A DNA stretch of 64,000 bases from JBKBIP01 sp046297495 (GTDB lineage Bacteria; Planctomycetota; Planctomycetia; Gemmatales; Gemmataceae): positions 1-64,000 of the forward strand of contig JBKBIP010000001.1 of the NCBI GenBank assembly GCA_046297495.1. The letters run 5' to 3'. The translations under genes and the position numbers were made by a program. The notes under the pieces are model-generated. The model saw nothing but the letters and a program-made list of their open reading frames with translations. It was not told where the DNA came from and ran no database searches. The stretch's first letter is position 1. Each line of letters starts with the position of its first letter. Positions 29,727-37,614 of this stretch are shown one piece after another.

Positions 29727-29915
29727 CGCTCTATCCCCCTGTCAATATCAGGCACAACACACTATCTGGCAGGTTCCATGCGCGGGCGATGGTAGGTCGA
29801 TACGGAAGGTGGACGATAGCATCTCATTCTGTTGAACACCAAAGTAGCAGCCCGGTATTGCTTCGTCAAAGCATTTTTTTCATTTTTTAGAGCGGTTCGC
29901 GTATCACCCCGGCAG

Positions 29916-30120
29916 CCAATCCACACCCACGGCGCTAGCAAGTGCCACATTCGTGAAGCACTGACAGCTGAGGAACCCACCCTTGGCCCTCGATGCCAGA
30001 CAAGGGGGAGTTCCACTTGACCGCCTTGCGCACGTCGGGGACGGCGTTCACGATGAGCGGTCGAGGCGGCGCTCGAAGGCGCTTTTCCAACCCGGCATCG
30101 CCGCGATGTAAGTTCGTCAA
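29916..30120 (-). pseudogene. Frameshifted DUF1801-domain pseudogene
   Basis: One frame gives LEKRLR...VPDVRKAVKWNSPLSGIEGQGW, a good match to the middle of DUF1801 (YdhG-like) proteins. After this Trp the frame becomes unlike the family, but shifting by one base gives FLSCQCFTNVALASAV, resembling the family continuation FLSFHxFTKYVKV. The C-terminal part is missing. It is thus a broken gene with at least one frameshift. A near-consensus promoter reading toward it lies at 30324-30352. Confidence 0.7.
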
Positions 30121-30269
30121 GCTCGTTCCCTTCGTCCTTGCGGAATGTCATCCGGGATATGCGGCCCTTTCATTACCTGACACTAAAGCATCAATTCCCG
30201 TATGGGGGTCATCTCGTGCCATGTATCAATGAAACGCTTTCATCCCACCCCTTGGCGGGTAGTAGCGGA

Positions 30270-30299
30270 AAAGGGGGGTGGGGTGGAATGGAACAATGA
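30270..30299. repeat. G-rich dispersed repeat, copy A
   Basis: The core GGGGTGGAATGGAACAATG is preceded by a G-run. Similar sequences occur at 37466-37496 (copy B) and 46480-46508 (copy C), always ending in ACAATGAAA. In A and C an AT-rich block with TAGTATAC follows within 60 nt. Confidence 0.6.
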
Positions 30300-30323
30300 A
30301 ACAAGGAAATTCTTTATGCGTAT

Positions 30324-30352
30324 AATATACATTAGTATACTAATAAAGTCAA
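30324..30352 (-). promoter_or_regulatory. Near-consensus promoter with a palindromic spacer
   Basis: On the minus strand, TTGACT (30352-30347) and TATATT (30329-30324) are 17 nt apart. The spacer contains the perfect 14-bp palindrome ATTAGTATACTAAT (30331-30344). A palindrome placed between -35 and -10 is the classic position of a repressor operator. The transcript would run toward the DUF1801 pseudogene. Confidence 0.5.
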
Positions 30353-30384
30353 GCACTTCCTATTAAATCTTCTCTTCGCCCCTC

Positions 30385-31938
30385 TCACAGCGTCGGGCCG
30401 ATGCTCCAGGGGGCGAATTCCTCTTCGCCGACGCCGTTCAATTCGCTCTTGGTTTGCTGGCCGCTGGCGATGGCGAGGAGTTCCTCGAAGATGAGTTGGC
30501 CGACTTCCTCGACGGGGGTGCCTTCCAGGATGACGCCGGCGTTGATGTCCATGTCGTCGCTCATGTGGTGGTACAGCGGAGAGTTGGTGGCGATCTTGAG
30601 GCAGGGGACGGGTTTGCAGCCGAAGACGGAGCCGCGGCCGGTGGTGAAGATGAGCAGGTTGGCCCCACCCGCGACCAAGCCCGTCATGCTCACCGGGTCG
30701 TAGCCGGGGGTGTCCATGACTACCAACCCCTTGGCCCGGATCGGCTCGGCGTAGCGGACGACATCGACCAGAGCGGTGCTACCGGCCTTGGCGATGGCCC
30801 CCAGCGACTTTTCGTAGATGGTGGTCAGGCCCCCTTCCTTGTTGCCGACCGAGGGGTTGTTGTTGATCTCCGCTCCGAAGATGCCGGTGTACCATTCCCA
30901 CCACTTGATCCGTTCGACCAGCTTTTCGCCGACGGCCCGGCTAACTGCCCGTTGGGTCAGCAGATGCTCAGCCCCGTAGATTTCGGGTGTCTCGGCCAAA
31001 ACACTGGTCCCTCCCTGCGCGATGAGCAGATCAGACGCGACGCCGACCGCCGGGTTGGCGGTGATGCCGCTGTTGCCATCCGAACCGCCGCACTGGGTTC
31101 CCAAGATGAGCTTGTCGGCGGAAATTTTCGTTCGCCGCACGTCGTTGACCTGGGGCAACATCTCGGCAATGGCCCGCACGCCCGCCTCTACTGTTTTTGA
31201 GATACCGCCACATTCCTGTATGGTCAGCACCTTCGGTTCCTTCTTCGCACCGTTGAGCTGCACCAGCCCTTGATTTTCGATCAGGTGCAGCGCCTGCCCC
31301 GTCTCGCAGCCCAGGCCGACGAGCAGATAAGCGCCGACGTTGGCGTGCTTGGCGAAACCGGCCAGGGTGCGGTCGAACTGGTGGTGGTCGGGGCCGTCGT
31401 ATTGCATGGCGCAGCCCCCTTTGTGAGTGATGGCCAGCACGCCGTCCACGTTCGGATATTGGCTCAAGAGGCCGCTGGCCCGAATGCGCTCGGAGATGTA
31501 CTTGCTGGCGCTGGCGGAGCAATTGACCATGCTGATGATGGCGACATAGTTGCGGGTCCCCACCCGGCCATCCCCTCGGTCGTAGCCCATGAAGTAGCGC
31601 GGCTCGGCGGCTGGCGGCGGCGGCGGGCACTTCTGGCAGTAGCCGTAGTCGCGCTCGAACAGGGGGGCGCTCAGGTTATGGACATGCACATGCTCTCCCG
31701 CCGCGATGTCATTGCTGGCAAAACCGATGATCTGGCCGTACTTATACACCGCTTCCCCCGCGCGAATCGGCCGCAGAGCCAGCTTGTGCCCCATGCCGAC
31801 GCGGCGGGACAAGGTGAGTGTGGCGCCGTTGCCTGTTACTGCCATGCCGGGCAGTAACGGCTTGACGGCGATGGCGATGTTGTCTTCGGGTCGCAGATGC
31901 ACGGCAACTTGTGCTAGCGGGACAGCAGTGGTGGACAT
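30385..31938 (-). CDS. UxaA-family altronate/galactarate-type dehydratase
   Basis: A 517-residue hydro-lyase. The N-terminal SAF domain (about 8-95: IAIAVKPLLPGMAV...VHVHNL) is followed by the GarD/UxaA catalytic region, with YDRGDGRVGTRNYVAIISMVNCSASA, THKGGCAMQYDG, LVGLGCETGQ, LGTQCGGSDGNSGITANPAVG and FTTGRGSVFGCKPVPCLKIATNS. The family dehydrates sugar acids (D-altronate to 2-keto-3-deoxygluconate, or D-galactarate). The exact substrate is not resolved. The start has AAGGA six bases upstream. It lies downstream of a DUF1501 gene but behind a terminator, so it is probably a separate unit. Confidence 0.9.
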   Translation of the reverse strand: MSTTAVPLAQVAVHLRPEDNIAIAVKPLLPGMAVTGNGATLTLSRRVGMGHKLALRPIRAGEAVYKYGQIIGFASNDIAAGEHVHVHNLSAPLFERDYGYCQKCPPPPPAAEPRYFMGYDRGDGRVGTRNYVAIISMVNCSASASKYISERIRASGLLSQYPNVDGVLAITHKGGCAMQYDGPDHHQFDRTLAGFAKHANVGAYLLVGLGCETGQALHLIENQGLVQLNGAKKEPKVLTIQECGGISKTVEAGVRAIAEMLPQVNDVRRTKISADKLILGTQCGGSDGNSGITANPAVGVASDLLIAQGGTSVLAETPEIYGAEHLLTQRAVSRAVGEKLVERIKWWEWYTGIFGAEINNNPSVGNKEGGLTTIYEKSLGAIAKAGSTALVDVVRYAEPIRAKGLVVMDTPGYDPVSMTGLVAGGANLLIFTTGRGSVFGCKPVPCLKIATNSPLYHHMSDDMDINAGVILEGTPVEEVGQLIFEELLAIASGQQTKSELNGVGEEEFAPWSIGPTL

Positions 31939-31958
31939 GGAGGTTCCTTGAAACGACT

Positions 31959-31995
31959 AAAAGATGAGCGCCGCCTGGGTCAAGCGGCGCTCATC
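31959..31995 (-). terminator. Rho-independent terminator after the second DUF1501 gene
   Basis: On the minus strand a perfect 12-bp stem (GATGAGCGCCGC / GCGGCGCTCATC, 31984-31995 with 31963-31974) with a 9-nt loop is followed by TTTTAG. It starts 36 nt after the stop at 32031 and separates that operon from the UxaA gene. Confidence 0.88.
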
Positions 31996-32030
31996 CACAC
32001 GGATGAATGAATGGGCGGGACGTGGCGTCT

Positions 32031-33518
32031 TCAAGCGATCAGCTCCGGCACCAATTTGCCAGCCACGTCGGTCAGGCGGAAGTCGCGGCCTTGGAAGCGG
32101 TAAGTCAGCTTCAGGTGATCGAGGCCGAACAGGTGCAAGATGGTAGCGTGCAGATCGTTGATATGGATGGGTCGCTCCTCGATCCCCCAGCCGATTTCGT
32201 CCGATCTGCCGATGACCTGCCCCCCCTGGACGCCGCCGCCGGCCATCCAGATGCTGAAGGCGAAGGGGTGATGATCGCGGCCTGTCACATTGGTGGAGCC
32301 GCCGCGATTCTCGCCCAGCGGCGTCCGGCCAAACTCCGACAGCCAGAGGACCAGGGTTTCATCGAGTAGGCCGCGCTGCTTCAAATCCTTGATCAGAGCG
32401 GCGACGGGTTGGTCGGCCATGCCGGCGTTAAAGGTCAATTCCTTGTCTAAGTTACTGTGATGATCCCAGGAAGCATGAAACAAGTTGACGAAGCGCACGC
32501 CCCGTTCGATCAGTCGGCGAGCCAGCAGACAGTTGGTGGCGAAAGCGTTGTATTGGCCAGGACCGCCGCCGCGATGCGCGCCACCGATGTTTAGGTCGGA
32601 TCGGCCCACGCCATACATTTCCAGGGTTTTCTGACTTTCGCCGGACAGGTCGATCAATTCCGGGGCAGCGGATTGCATGCGGAAGGCCAGCTCGTAGGAC
32701 GCGATGCGGCTGGCGATTTCGGGATCGAGAATCTGTTGGTGACGTTGACCGTTCAGTTGGCGCAGGGCGGCGATGGTCTTGGCCTGCATGTCGTCGGTGA
32801 GGCCGAGGGGGTTGTTGAGGTTCAACACCGGCTCCCCTTTGCCGCGGAACAGCACGCCGGCGTAGGTCGTGGGCAGGAAGCCGCTCGACCAGTTGGACGC
32901 GCCGCCGCTGGTGCCGCGGCCGGCGGTGAGGACGACATAGCCGGGCAGGTTTTGCGATTCGCTCCCCAGACCGTAGTTGATCCAACTCCCCATGCTGGGT
33001 CGGCCAAAGGTCGGCACGCCGGTATTCATCATCAATTGGCCGGGATGATGGTTGAACGCCTCGGTGTGCATGGAGCGGATCAAGGCAATGTCATCGGCAC
33101 AGCTACCCAGGCGCGGCAGCAAGTCGGACAGCTCCATGCCACATTGACCATGCCGGGAGAAGGTGCGCGGACTCCCCATGAGCCGGGCGGTTTCCTTCTT
33201 GATGAAGGCGAAGCGCACGTTCTTGGTCATCGACTCTGGCAGCGGCTGGCCGTTCAGCTCGTTCAGCTTCGGTTTGGGATCGAATAGATCAATCTGGCTG
33301 GGAGCGCCTTCGAGATAGATGCAGATACAGGCCTTGGCCTTGCCGGGAAAGTGGCCGGTCTTCGGTGCCAAGGGATTGACGGCGGACATCGTGCTTTCCG
33401 CCGCCAACAAGCCTTCCTGCTGGAGTATCGAAGCCAAAGCCAATGTGCCGATGCCCGAAGCGCTGGTGGCCAGGAAATCCCGCCGGGTGAGCCGCATGTA
33501 TTCGTGCAAGGGGTGCAT
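32031..33518 (-). CDS. DUF1501 domain-containing exported protein
   Basis: A 495-residue DUF1501 protein with a Tat-like signal (LTRRDFLATSASGIGTLALASIL). Family segments are present: CIYLEGAPSQIDLFDPKPKLNELNGQPLPES, FNHHPGQLMMNTG, LLARRLIERGVRFVNLFHASWDHHSNLD, WLSEFGRTPLGENRGGSTNVTGRDHHP and GGVQGGQVIGRSDEIGW. It is of the longer subtype that pairs with a PSD1/PSCyt protein, which here lies upstream at 34380 with a Uma2 gene in between. The ATG has GGAG eight bases upstream. The molecular role is unknown. Confidence 0.93.
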   Translation of the reverse strand: MHPLHEYMRLTRRDFLATSASGIGTLALASILQQEGLLAAESTMSAVNPLAPKTGHFPGKAKACICIYLEGAPSQIDLFDPKPKLNELNGQPLPESMTKNVRFAFIKKETARLMGSPRTFSRHGQCGMELSDLLPRLGSCADDIALIRSMHTEAFNHHPGQLMMNTGVPTFGRPSMGSWINYGLGSESQNLPGYVVLTAGRGTSGGASNWSSGFLPTTYAGVLFRGKGEPVLNLNNPLGLTDDMQAKTIAALRQLNGQRHQQILDPEIASRIASYELAFRMQSAAPELIDLSGESQKTLEMYGVGRSDLNIGGAHRGGGPGQYNAFATNCLLARRLIERGVRFVNLFHASWDHHSNLDKELTFNAGMADQPVAALIKDLKQRGLLDETLVLWLSEFGRTPLGENRGGSTNVTGRDHHPFAFSIWMAGGGVQGGQVIGRSDEIGWGIEERPIHINDLHATILHLFGLDHLKLTYRFQGRDFRLTDVAGKLVPELIA

Positions 33519-33595
33519 GGGGTGTTCTCCGGTCTTGAAAATTCAACCTTTATCCACGAACCCAAGCTGGTCGCGGGACGGCCGGTCGCCTGGCG

Positions 33596-33698
33596 ACCGG
33601 CTTGGGGAGGGCGAATGTAATGTCGAAACAGGGCGGGGCACTGCGGCTGGTTGAGCGTGACACCGGCTTGGGGAGGGCGAATGTAATGTCGAAACAGG
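33596..33698. repeat. 37-bp direct repeat flanking 29 bp
   Basis: An almost identical 37-bp sequence containing GGGGAGGGCGAATGTAATG occurs at 33596-33632 and 33662-33698, offset by 66 bp. The pair sits between the DUF1501 gene and the 3' end of the Uma2 gene. It could be a tandem duplication or the trace of an insertion event. Confidence 0.85.
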
Positions 33699-33703
33699 CC
33701 TTC

Positions 33704-34273
33704 TCATTCAGAAGCTGCGACGGCTGGAAACAACTCCCGTACCGAACACTGAAAACCGGGAATCACATTCTCGCCTGTCAGCTCATCCTGTTCTCGAAGA
33801 AAACCGAAGGTGCCATCGCCGCGATGAATGCGCACCGTATGCGTTTCAGGGTTGACAATCCAAACCATTGGAACGCCCGCCCGCAAGTATTCTTCCAATT
33901 TCTCATCCACTTCATACGCCCGATCATTGGGGGAGATCACCTCCACGGCCAGATCGGGGGGGATCGTGATGTGTCCTTCGGGAATCCGCTCTCCCGGCAA
34001 ACGCCCGCGTTGAATGAAAGACACATCCGGCCGTCTTACCATGTTGGGCCGATCCGGGAAACATTGATAACTACTGTCCGCCGGCCACACCCAGCCAAGG
34101 TTGTGGACGCGGCAGTAAGCATCCAAAAGTCGAAACAACTGTCCGCCAACCCAACTGGATAATGCCCCCATATTGCGTTCCACCAATTGACCATCGACCA
34201 ACTCGTAGATGGTGCTATCAGGGAGGGCTAACAGGTCTTCCGGGGTGTAGGTTTTGTCCGCGACGGTGGCCAT
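33704..34273 (-). CDS. Uma2 family protein (DUF820, putative restriction-endonuclease fold)
   Basis: A 189-residue Uma2 protein with the PD-(D/E)xK-like core: YELVDGQLVERNMG, RRPDVSFIQRGRLPGERIPEGHITIPPDLAVEVISPNDRAYEVDEKLEEYLRAGVPMVWIVNPETHTVRIHR. The D in RPDV and the E-x-I/V in VEVISP are the candidate catalytic residues, with K in EKLEEYL. Such genes are highly multiplied in Planctomycetes and Cyanobacteria and their function is unproven. Here the gene interrupts the usual PSD1-DUF1501 pair, with repeats on both sides. Confidence 0.93.
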   Translation of the reverse strand: MATVADKTYTPEDLLALPDSTIYELVDGQLVERNMGALSSWVGGQLFRLLDAYCRVHNLGWVWPADSSYQCFPDRPNMVRRPDVSFIQRGRLPGERIPEGHITIPPDLAVEVISPNDRAYEVDEKLEEYLRAGVPMVWIVNPETHTVRIHRGDGTFGFLREQDELTGENVIPGFQCSVRELFPAVAASE

Positions 34274-34333
34274 GATGATCTAATCAGTTAGCGTGCGACT
34301 GATGCAGGGTGCGCCCAAGGTTTTTACTCGTTT

Positions 34334-34350
34334 GATTCATCGTTTCGCGC
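34334..34350. repeat. Half copy of the GATTCATCGGTT palindrome family
   Basis: GATTCATCGTTTCGCGC matches the left arm of the family, nearest to the copy at 39554. No right arm follows. It lies between the Uma2 gene and the PSD1 gene. Confidence 0.55.
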
Positions 34351-34379
34351 ACGTTCTCGACTCTCCTCGCAACATCTCT

Positions 34380-36953
34380 TTACTCCCGCGTGATAAACTC
34401 ATCCAAATTCAACACCGTCCGCGCCAGCGCGATCCAGGCGGCGGTTTCGGCGGCGTCGGCGCCGGCGGGGAGTTGGCCGGCCAATTGGGCGGCGGCTTCG
34501 GGGTTGCCGCGGCTGCTGGCGTACAGCTCATCAAACAGTTGCCGCAAGACCGCCAATTCGATGTCGTTCGGCGCGCGGGCCAAACACAGCTGATAGGCAT
34601 GGCGGATGCGTTCCGCCGGGCTGGCCTTGGGTTTGTCCGTGATCAGCCGCTTGCCGAGGGCCTGGGCGCATTCGACGAACACCACGTCATTGAGCAGTGT
34701 CAGCGCTTGCAACGGCGTGTTGGTCCGTTCGCGGCGCGTGCAGGAGACGTTGGAATCCGGGGCGTCGAAGGTCATCAACATCGGATAGGGGCTGGTCCGT
34801 TGGAACCAGATGTACAAGCCCCGGCGGTAGCGATCTTCTCCGCTGCTGACCACCCAGCGGGCGCTGTTGGCGTAAGTCAGCTCGGAAATTCCTTCGGGCT
34901 GCGGTGGGCGCACGCTGGGGCCACCGATCTTGCGACTCAGCAACCCGCTCGATGCTAGTGAGCTGTCGCGGATGACTTCCGCCGGCAAGCGCAACCGATT
35001 CTGGCGTGACAGCCAGACGTTGTTCGGATCACGGCTGGCCAATTCCGGCCGGGAACGCGACGACTGGCGGTAGGTCGCCGACGTGACGACCAGCTTGTGA
35101 AATTCCTTCATGCTCCATCCCAACCCCGCCGTTCCCCCCCTTGTCAAAGGGGAGCCAGGAGGGGTTTTGAACTCACTGGCCAGCCAATCGAGCAATTCCG
35201 GGTGCGATGGCCGTTCCCCCATGATGCCGAAATCTTCCAAGGTCGGCACCAGGCCGCGACCAAAATGATGATACCACATCCAATTGGCGATGACGCGCGC
35301 CGTCAAGGGATTATCCGCATCGACGAGCCAACGGGCCAGGTCGAGGCGGTTCGGGCTATCACTCTTCAGCTTCGGCGCGATGACGGCGGGGACGCCCGGC
35401 TCGACTTTCACGCCGGGCCGCAGGAAATCGCCGCGAATCATGACATGAGTATCACGTTTCGATCCGAGGGCAAGCGTCTGGGCTTGCGTCAGTTTCGGTT
35501 CCTGCCGGGCGTGGTTAGTGATGGTCCGATTGAGCTGAGCCAGCTCACTGTCGGTTTTGACATGGTAATCCAGCAACACTTTTTGCTGAGAGGCCGTCCG
35601 TTTTTCAGCGGTGATTTTCAACACAGCCTGAATGTTGGCCGGCAATTTCCGCATCTCTTCCGGTTGGAGGCTCGCTTCCCATTGGTCCACTTTAGCGGGT
35701 AACCCATCTTTCTGATAGGCGTCGCGCTGGGCGATCAAGACGGCGTGGGCCTTGTCGAAGGCGGCTTTCTTTTGGCGATATTCCGCCTCATCGCCGGGAA
35801 GCGGGGCCGGGATGTCCACTTCTCGATCACTGTTGAAGAAGGCGAAGAATTGGTAATACTCGCGCTGCGATAGGGGTTCATATTTATGATCGTGACATTG
35901 GGCACAGGCCAAAGTCAGGCCCAGGAAGACGCTGGCGGTGGTGTTGACACGATCCACCACGGCCTCGACGCGGAACTGCTCTTGGTCCACGCCCCCTTCT
36001 TTGTTGGTCAAGGTGTTGCGATGAAAGCCGGTTGCCACTTTTTGCTCGACGGTGGCGTTGGGAAGCAGATCGCCGGCCAGTTGCTCGATGGTGAATTGGT
36101 CAAACGGCATATCTTGGTTCAAGGCGTCGATGACCCAATGGCGATAACGCCAGGCGAAGGGGCGGCCGGTGTCCTTCTCGAAGCCATCGCTGTCGGCGTA
36201 GCGGGCTAGATCGAGCCAATGCCGCGCCCAGCGCTCGCCGTAGTGCGGTGAGGCCAGCATGCGATCCACCAGCCGTTCATAGGCGTCGGGCCGGGTATCT
36301 TGGACAAATTCCGTCACTTCCTCCGGGCTAGGGGGGAAGCCGAGTAAGTCCAAACTCAGTCGGCGAATGAGCGTCTGGCGATCTGCTTCGGGGGACGGTT
36401 GGACGTTCTCTTTTTCTAGCTGGGCCAGGATGAAGATATCAATCGGATTGCGCACCCAGCCAGCATTTTTTACGGGAGGAAGATCAGGACGTTGGATCGG
36501 TTGAAACGACCAGTGATCGGATCGAACGGTTGGCGTCGTCGTGGTGGCACTTTCCGGGAACTTGGCCCCTTGATCAATCCAGGCTCGCAGCTTGCCGACC
36601 TCAGCGGCGGTCAAAGGCTTGCCGGTCGGCGGCATCTTGGTTTCTTCGTCCAGCCCCGCTATGACGTGAATCAAACGACTTTCCGCGCTGTTGCCTGGCA
36701 CCAACACCGGCCCGGCATTGCTCCCTTCCAGGGCGGCCTTGCCATCATCGAGCCGCAACCCGCCGCGCTGCTTGGCGCCGTCGTGGCACGACAGACAGCG
36801 CGCCGCCAGGATCGGTTGGATGTCGCGCTGGAAGTCGATGCTCCCCGCTGCTGCCGGAGGCAGTTTGCCGACCGCCAGCTTGCGGGCCGCATCCGCCCAC
36901 GCCAAGCCAACCAACAGTCCCAAACCGATTAGCGACAACGTGTAGGGTTTCAT
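34380..36953 (-). CDS. PSD1 and planctomycete cytochrome C domain-containing protein
   Basis: An 857-residue exported protein. A signal peptide (about 1-22) leads to the PSCyt1 haem segment ILAARCLSCHDGAKQRGGLRLDD (C53, C56, H57), then DUF1549 (PIDIFILAQLEKENVQPSPEADRQTLIRRLSLDLLGFPPSPEE), a second CAQCHDHKYEPLSQREYYQFFAFFN motif, a helical middle, and DUF1553 with LARWLVDADNPLTARVIANWMWYHHFGRGLVPTLEDFGIMG and NTPLQALTLLND. It is the typical partner of a DUF1501 protein. One short stretch (PPGSPLTRGGTAGLGWSM) inside DUF1553 looks like a small insertion. Function unknown. Confidence 0.93.
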   Translation of the reverse strand: MKPYTLSLIGLGLLVGLAWADAARKLAVGKLPPAAAGSIDFQRDIQPILAARCLSCHDGAKQRGGLRLDDGKAALEGSNAGPVLVPGNSAESRLIHVIAGLDEETKMPPTGKPLTAAEVGKLRAWIDQGAKFPESATTTTPTVRSDHWSFQPIQRPDLPPVKNAGWVRNPIDIFILAQLEKENVQPSPEADRQTLIRRLSLDLLGFPPSPEEVTEFVQDTRPDAYERLVDRMLASPHYGERWARHWLDLARYADSDGFEKDTGRPFAWRYRHWVIDALNQDMPFDQFTIEQLAGDLLPNATVEQKVATGFHRNTLTNKEGGVDQEQFRVEAVVDRVNTTASVFLGLTLACAQCHDHKYEPLSQREYYQFFAFFNSDREVDIPAPLPGDEAEYRQKKAAFDKAHAVLIAQRDAYQKDGLPAKVDQWEASLQPEEMRKLPANIQAVLKITAEKRTASQQKVLLDYHVKTDSELAQLNRTITNHARQEPKLTQAQTLALGSKRDTHVMIRGDFLRPGVKVEPGVPAVIAPKLKSDSPNRLDLARWLVDADNPLTARVIANWMWYHHFGRGLVPTLEDFGIMGERPSHPELLDWLASEFKTPPGSPLTRGGTAGLGWSMKEFHKLVVTSATYRQSSRSRPELASRDPNNVWLSRQNRLRLPAEVIRDSSLASSGLLSRKIGGPSVRPPQPEGISELTYANSARWVVSSGEDRYRRGLYIWFQRTSPYPMLMTFDAPDSNVSCTRRERTNTPLQALTLLNDVVFVECAQALGKRLITDKPKASPAERIRHAYQLCLARAPNDIELAVLRQLFDELYASSRGNPEAAAQLAGQLPAGADAAETAAWIALARTVLNLDEFITRE

Positions 36954-37614
36954 GGCGGGTATCCCTGACCAGCAAAAGGTAGGAAGCTTCGGTAGTTTTA
37001 TGAACTCTGATAGCGCGAATCCATGTTGGATTCGGAAGGTGGGCGGGCATGATGGAACCAGTCAATACTCCCATTTACCCTTTTCCACGATAATTTAGAT
37101 CGCAGCCATGTCAAGTTAAAAGCGGAAATTGGCTCGGCAACGCATGGGCGTCTTAGCGGTGAGTGAGAAATAGGCCCCCTTCCAAGCAACCACGGCTCCC
37201 GGCGTCACGGCACCCTATCCACGGGACGGAATCGAAGGATCATTGTATATATGCAATGAATTATTTTGCTCTACTTAAGGAAGTAATGGGGCAAGCACGC
37301 TCCGTGGCCAACCCGCGCCAACTCTCACAGAGGTTCACGCATCGAAGATGGGCACACACGAGGTTTTGAGGTAGTTAGCGGCAGCGAACACATTCCATAA
37401 TCTATGCGAATTGGCCTGACCTTGTGAGCATTTCATTCCACTGGGGGTAGGAACCGCTCGCAAGAGAGGGGGTGGGGTGAGGTAAAACAATGAAACGGGA
37501 TGAAACACGCCAAGCTGGATGCGTGCATCGGCCTACCCTACTTTCTATATTATACCTCAATTCGGTCTGGAAAAACCATCGGAAACCAGCCGCGCTCGCC
37601 TTGGGAGTCACACC
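36954..37614. other. Divergent intergenic region with a G-rich repeat (copy B)
   Basis: No gene is supported. The G-rich dispersed repeat occurs at 37466-37496 (GAGGGGGTGGGGTGAGGT followed by AAAACAATGAAAC). Promoters for the divergent genes at 36953 and 37615 must be here, but no sigma-70 box pair stands out. Confidence 0.5.

Larger units (their letters stand above)
29727..30384. other. Intergenic region with a decayed gene, a G-rich repeat and a promoter-palindrome
   Basis: Holds the DUF1801 pseudogene (29916-30120), a G-rich repeat (30270-30299) and a strong minus-strand promoter-like sequence (30324-30352), each listed separately. The remainder shows no gene. Its base composition near 30310-30360 is strikingly AT-rich against a GC-rich background. 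Confidence 0.5.

Noticed and set aside
37163..37369. A 68-codon plus-strand frame in the region upstream of the GDPD-esterase gene
   Set aside because: No ribosome-binding site, odd composition, and no resemblance to a known family.
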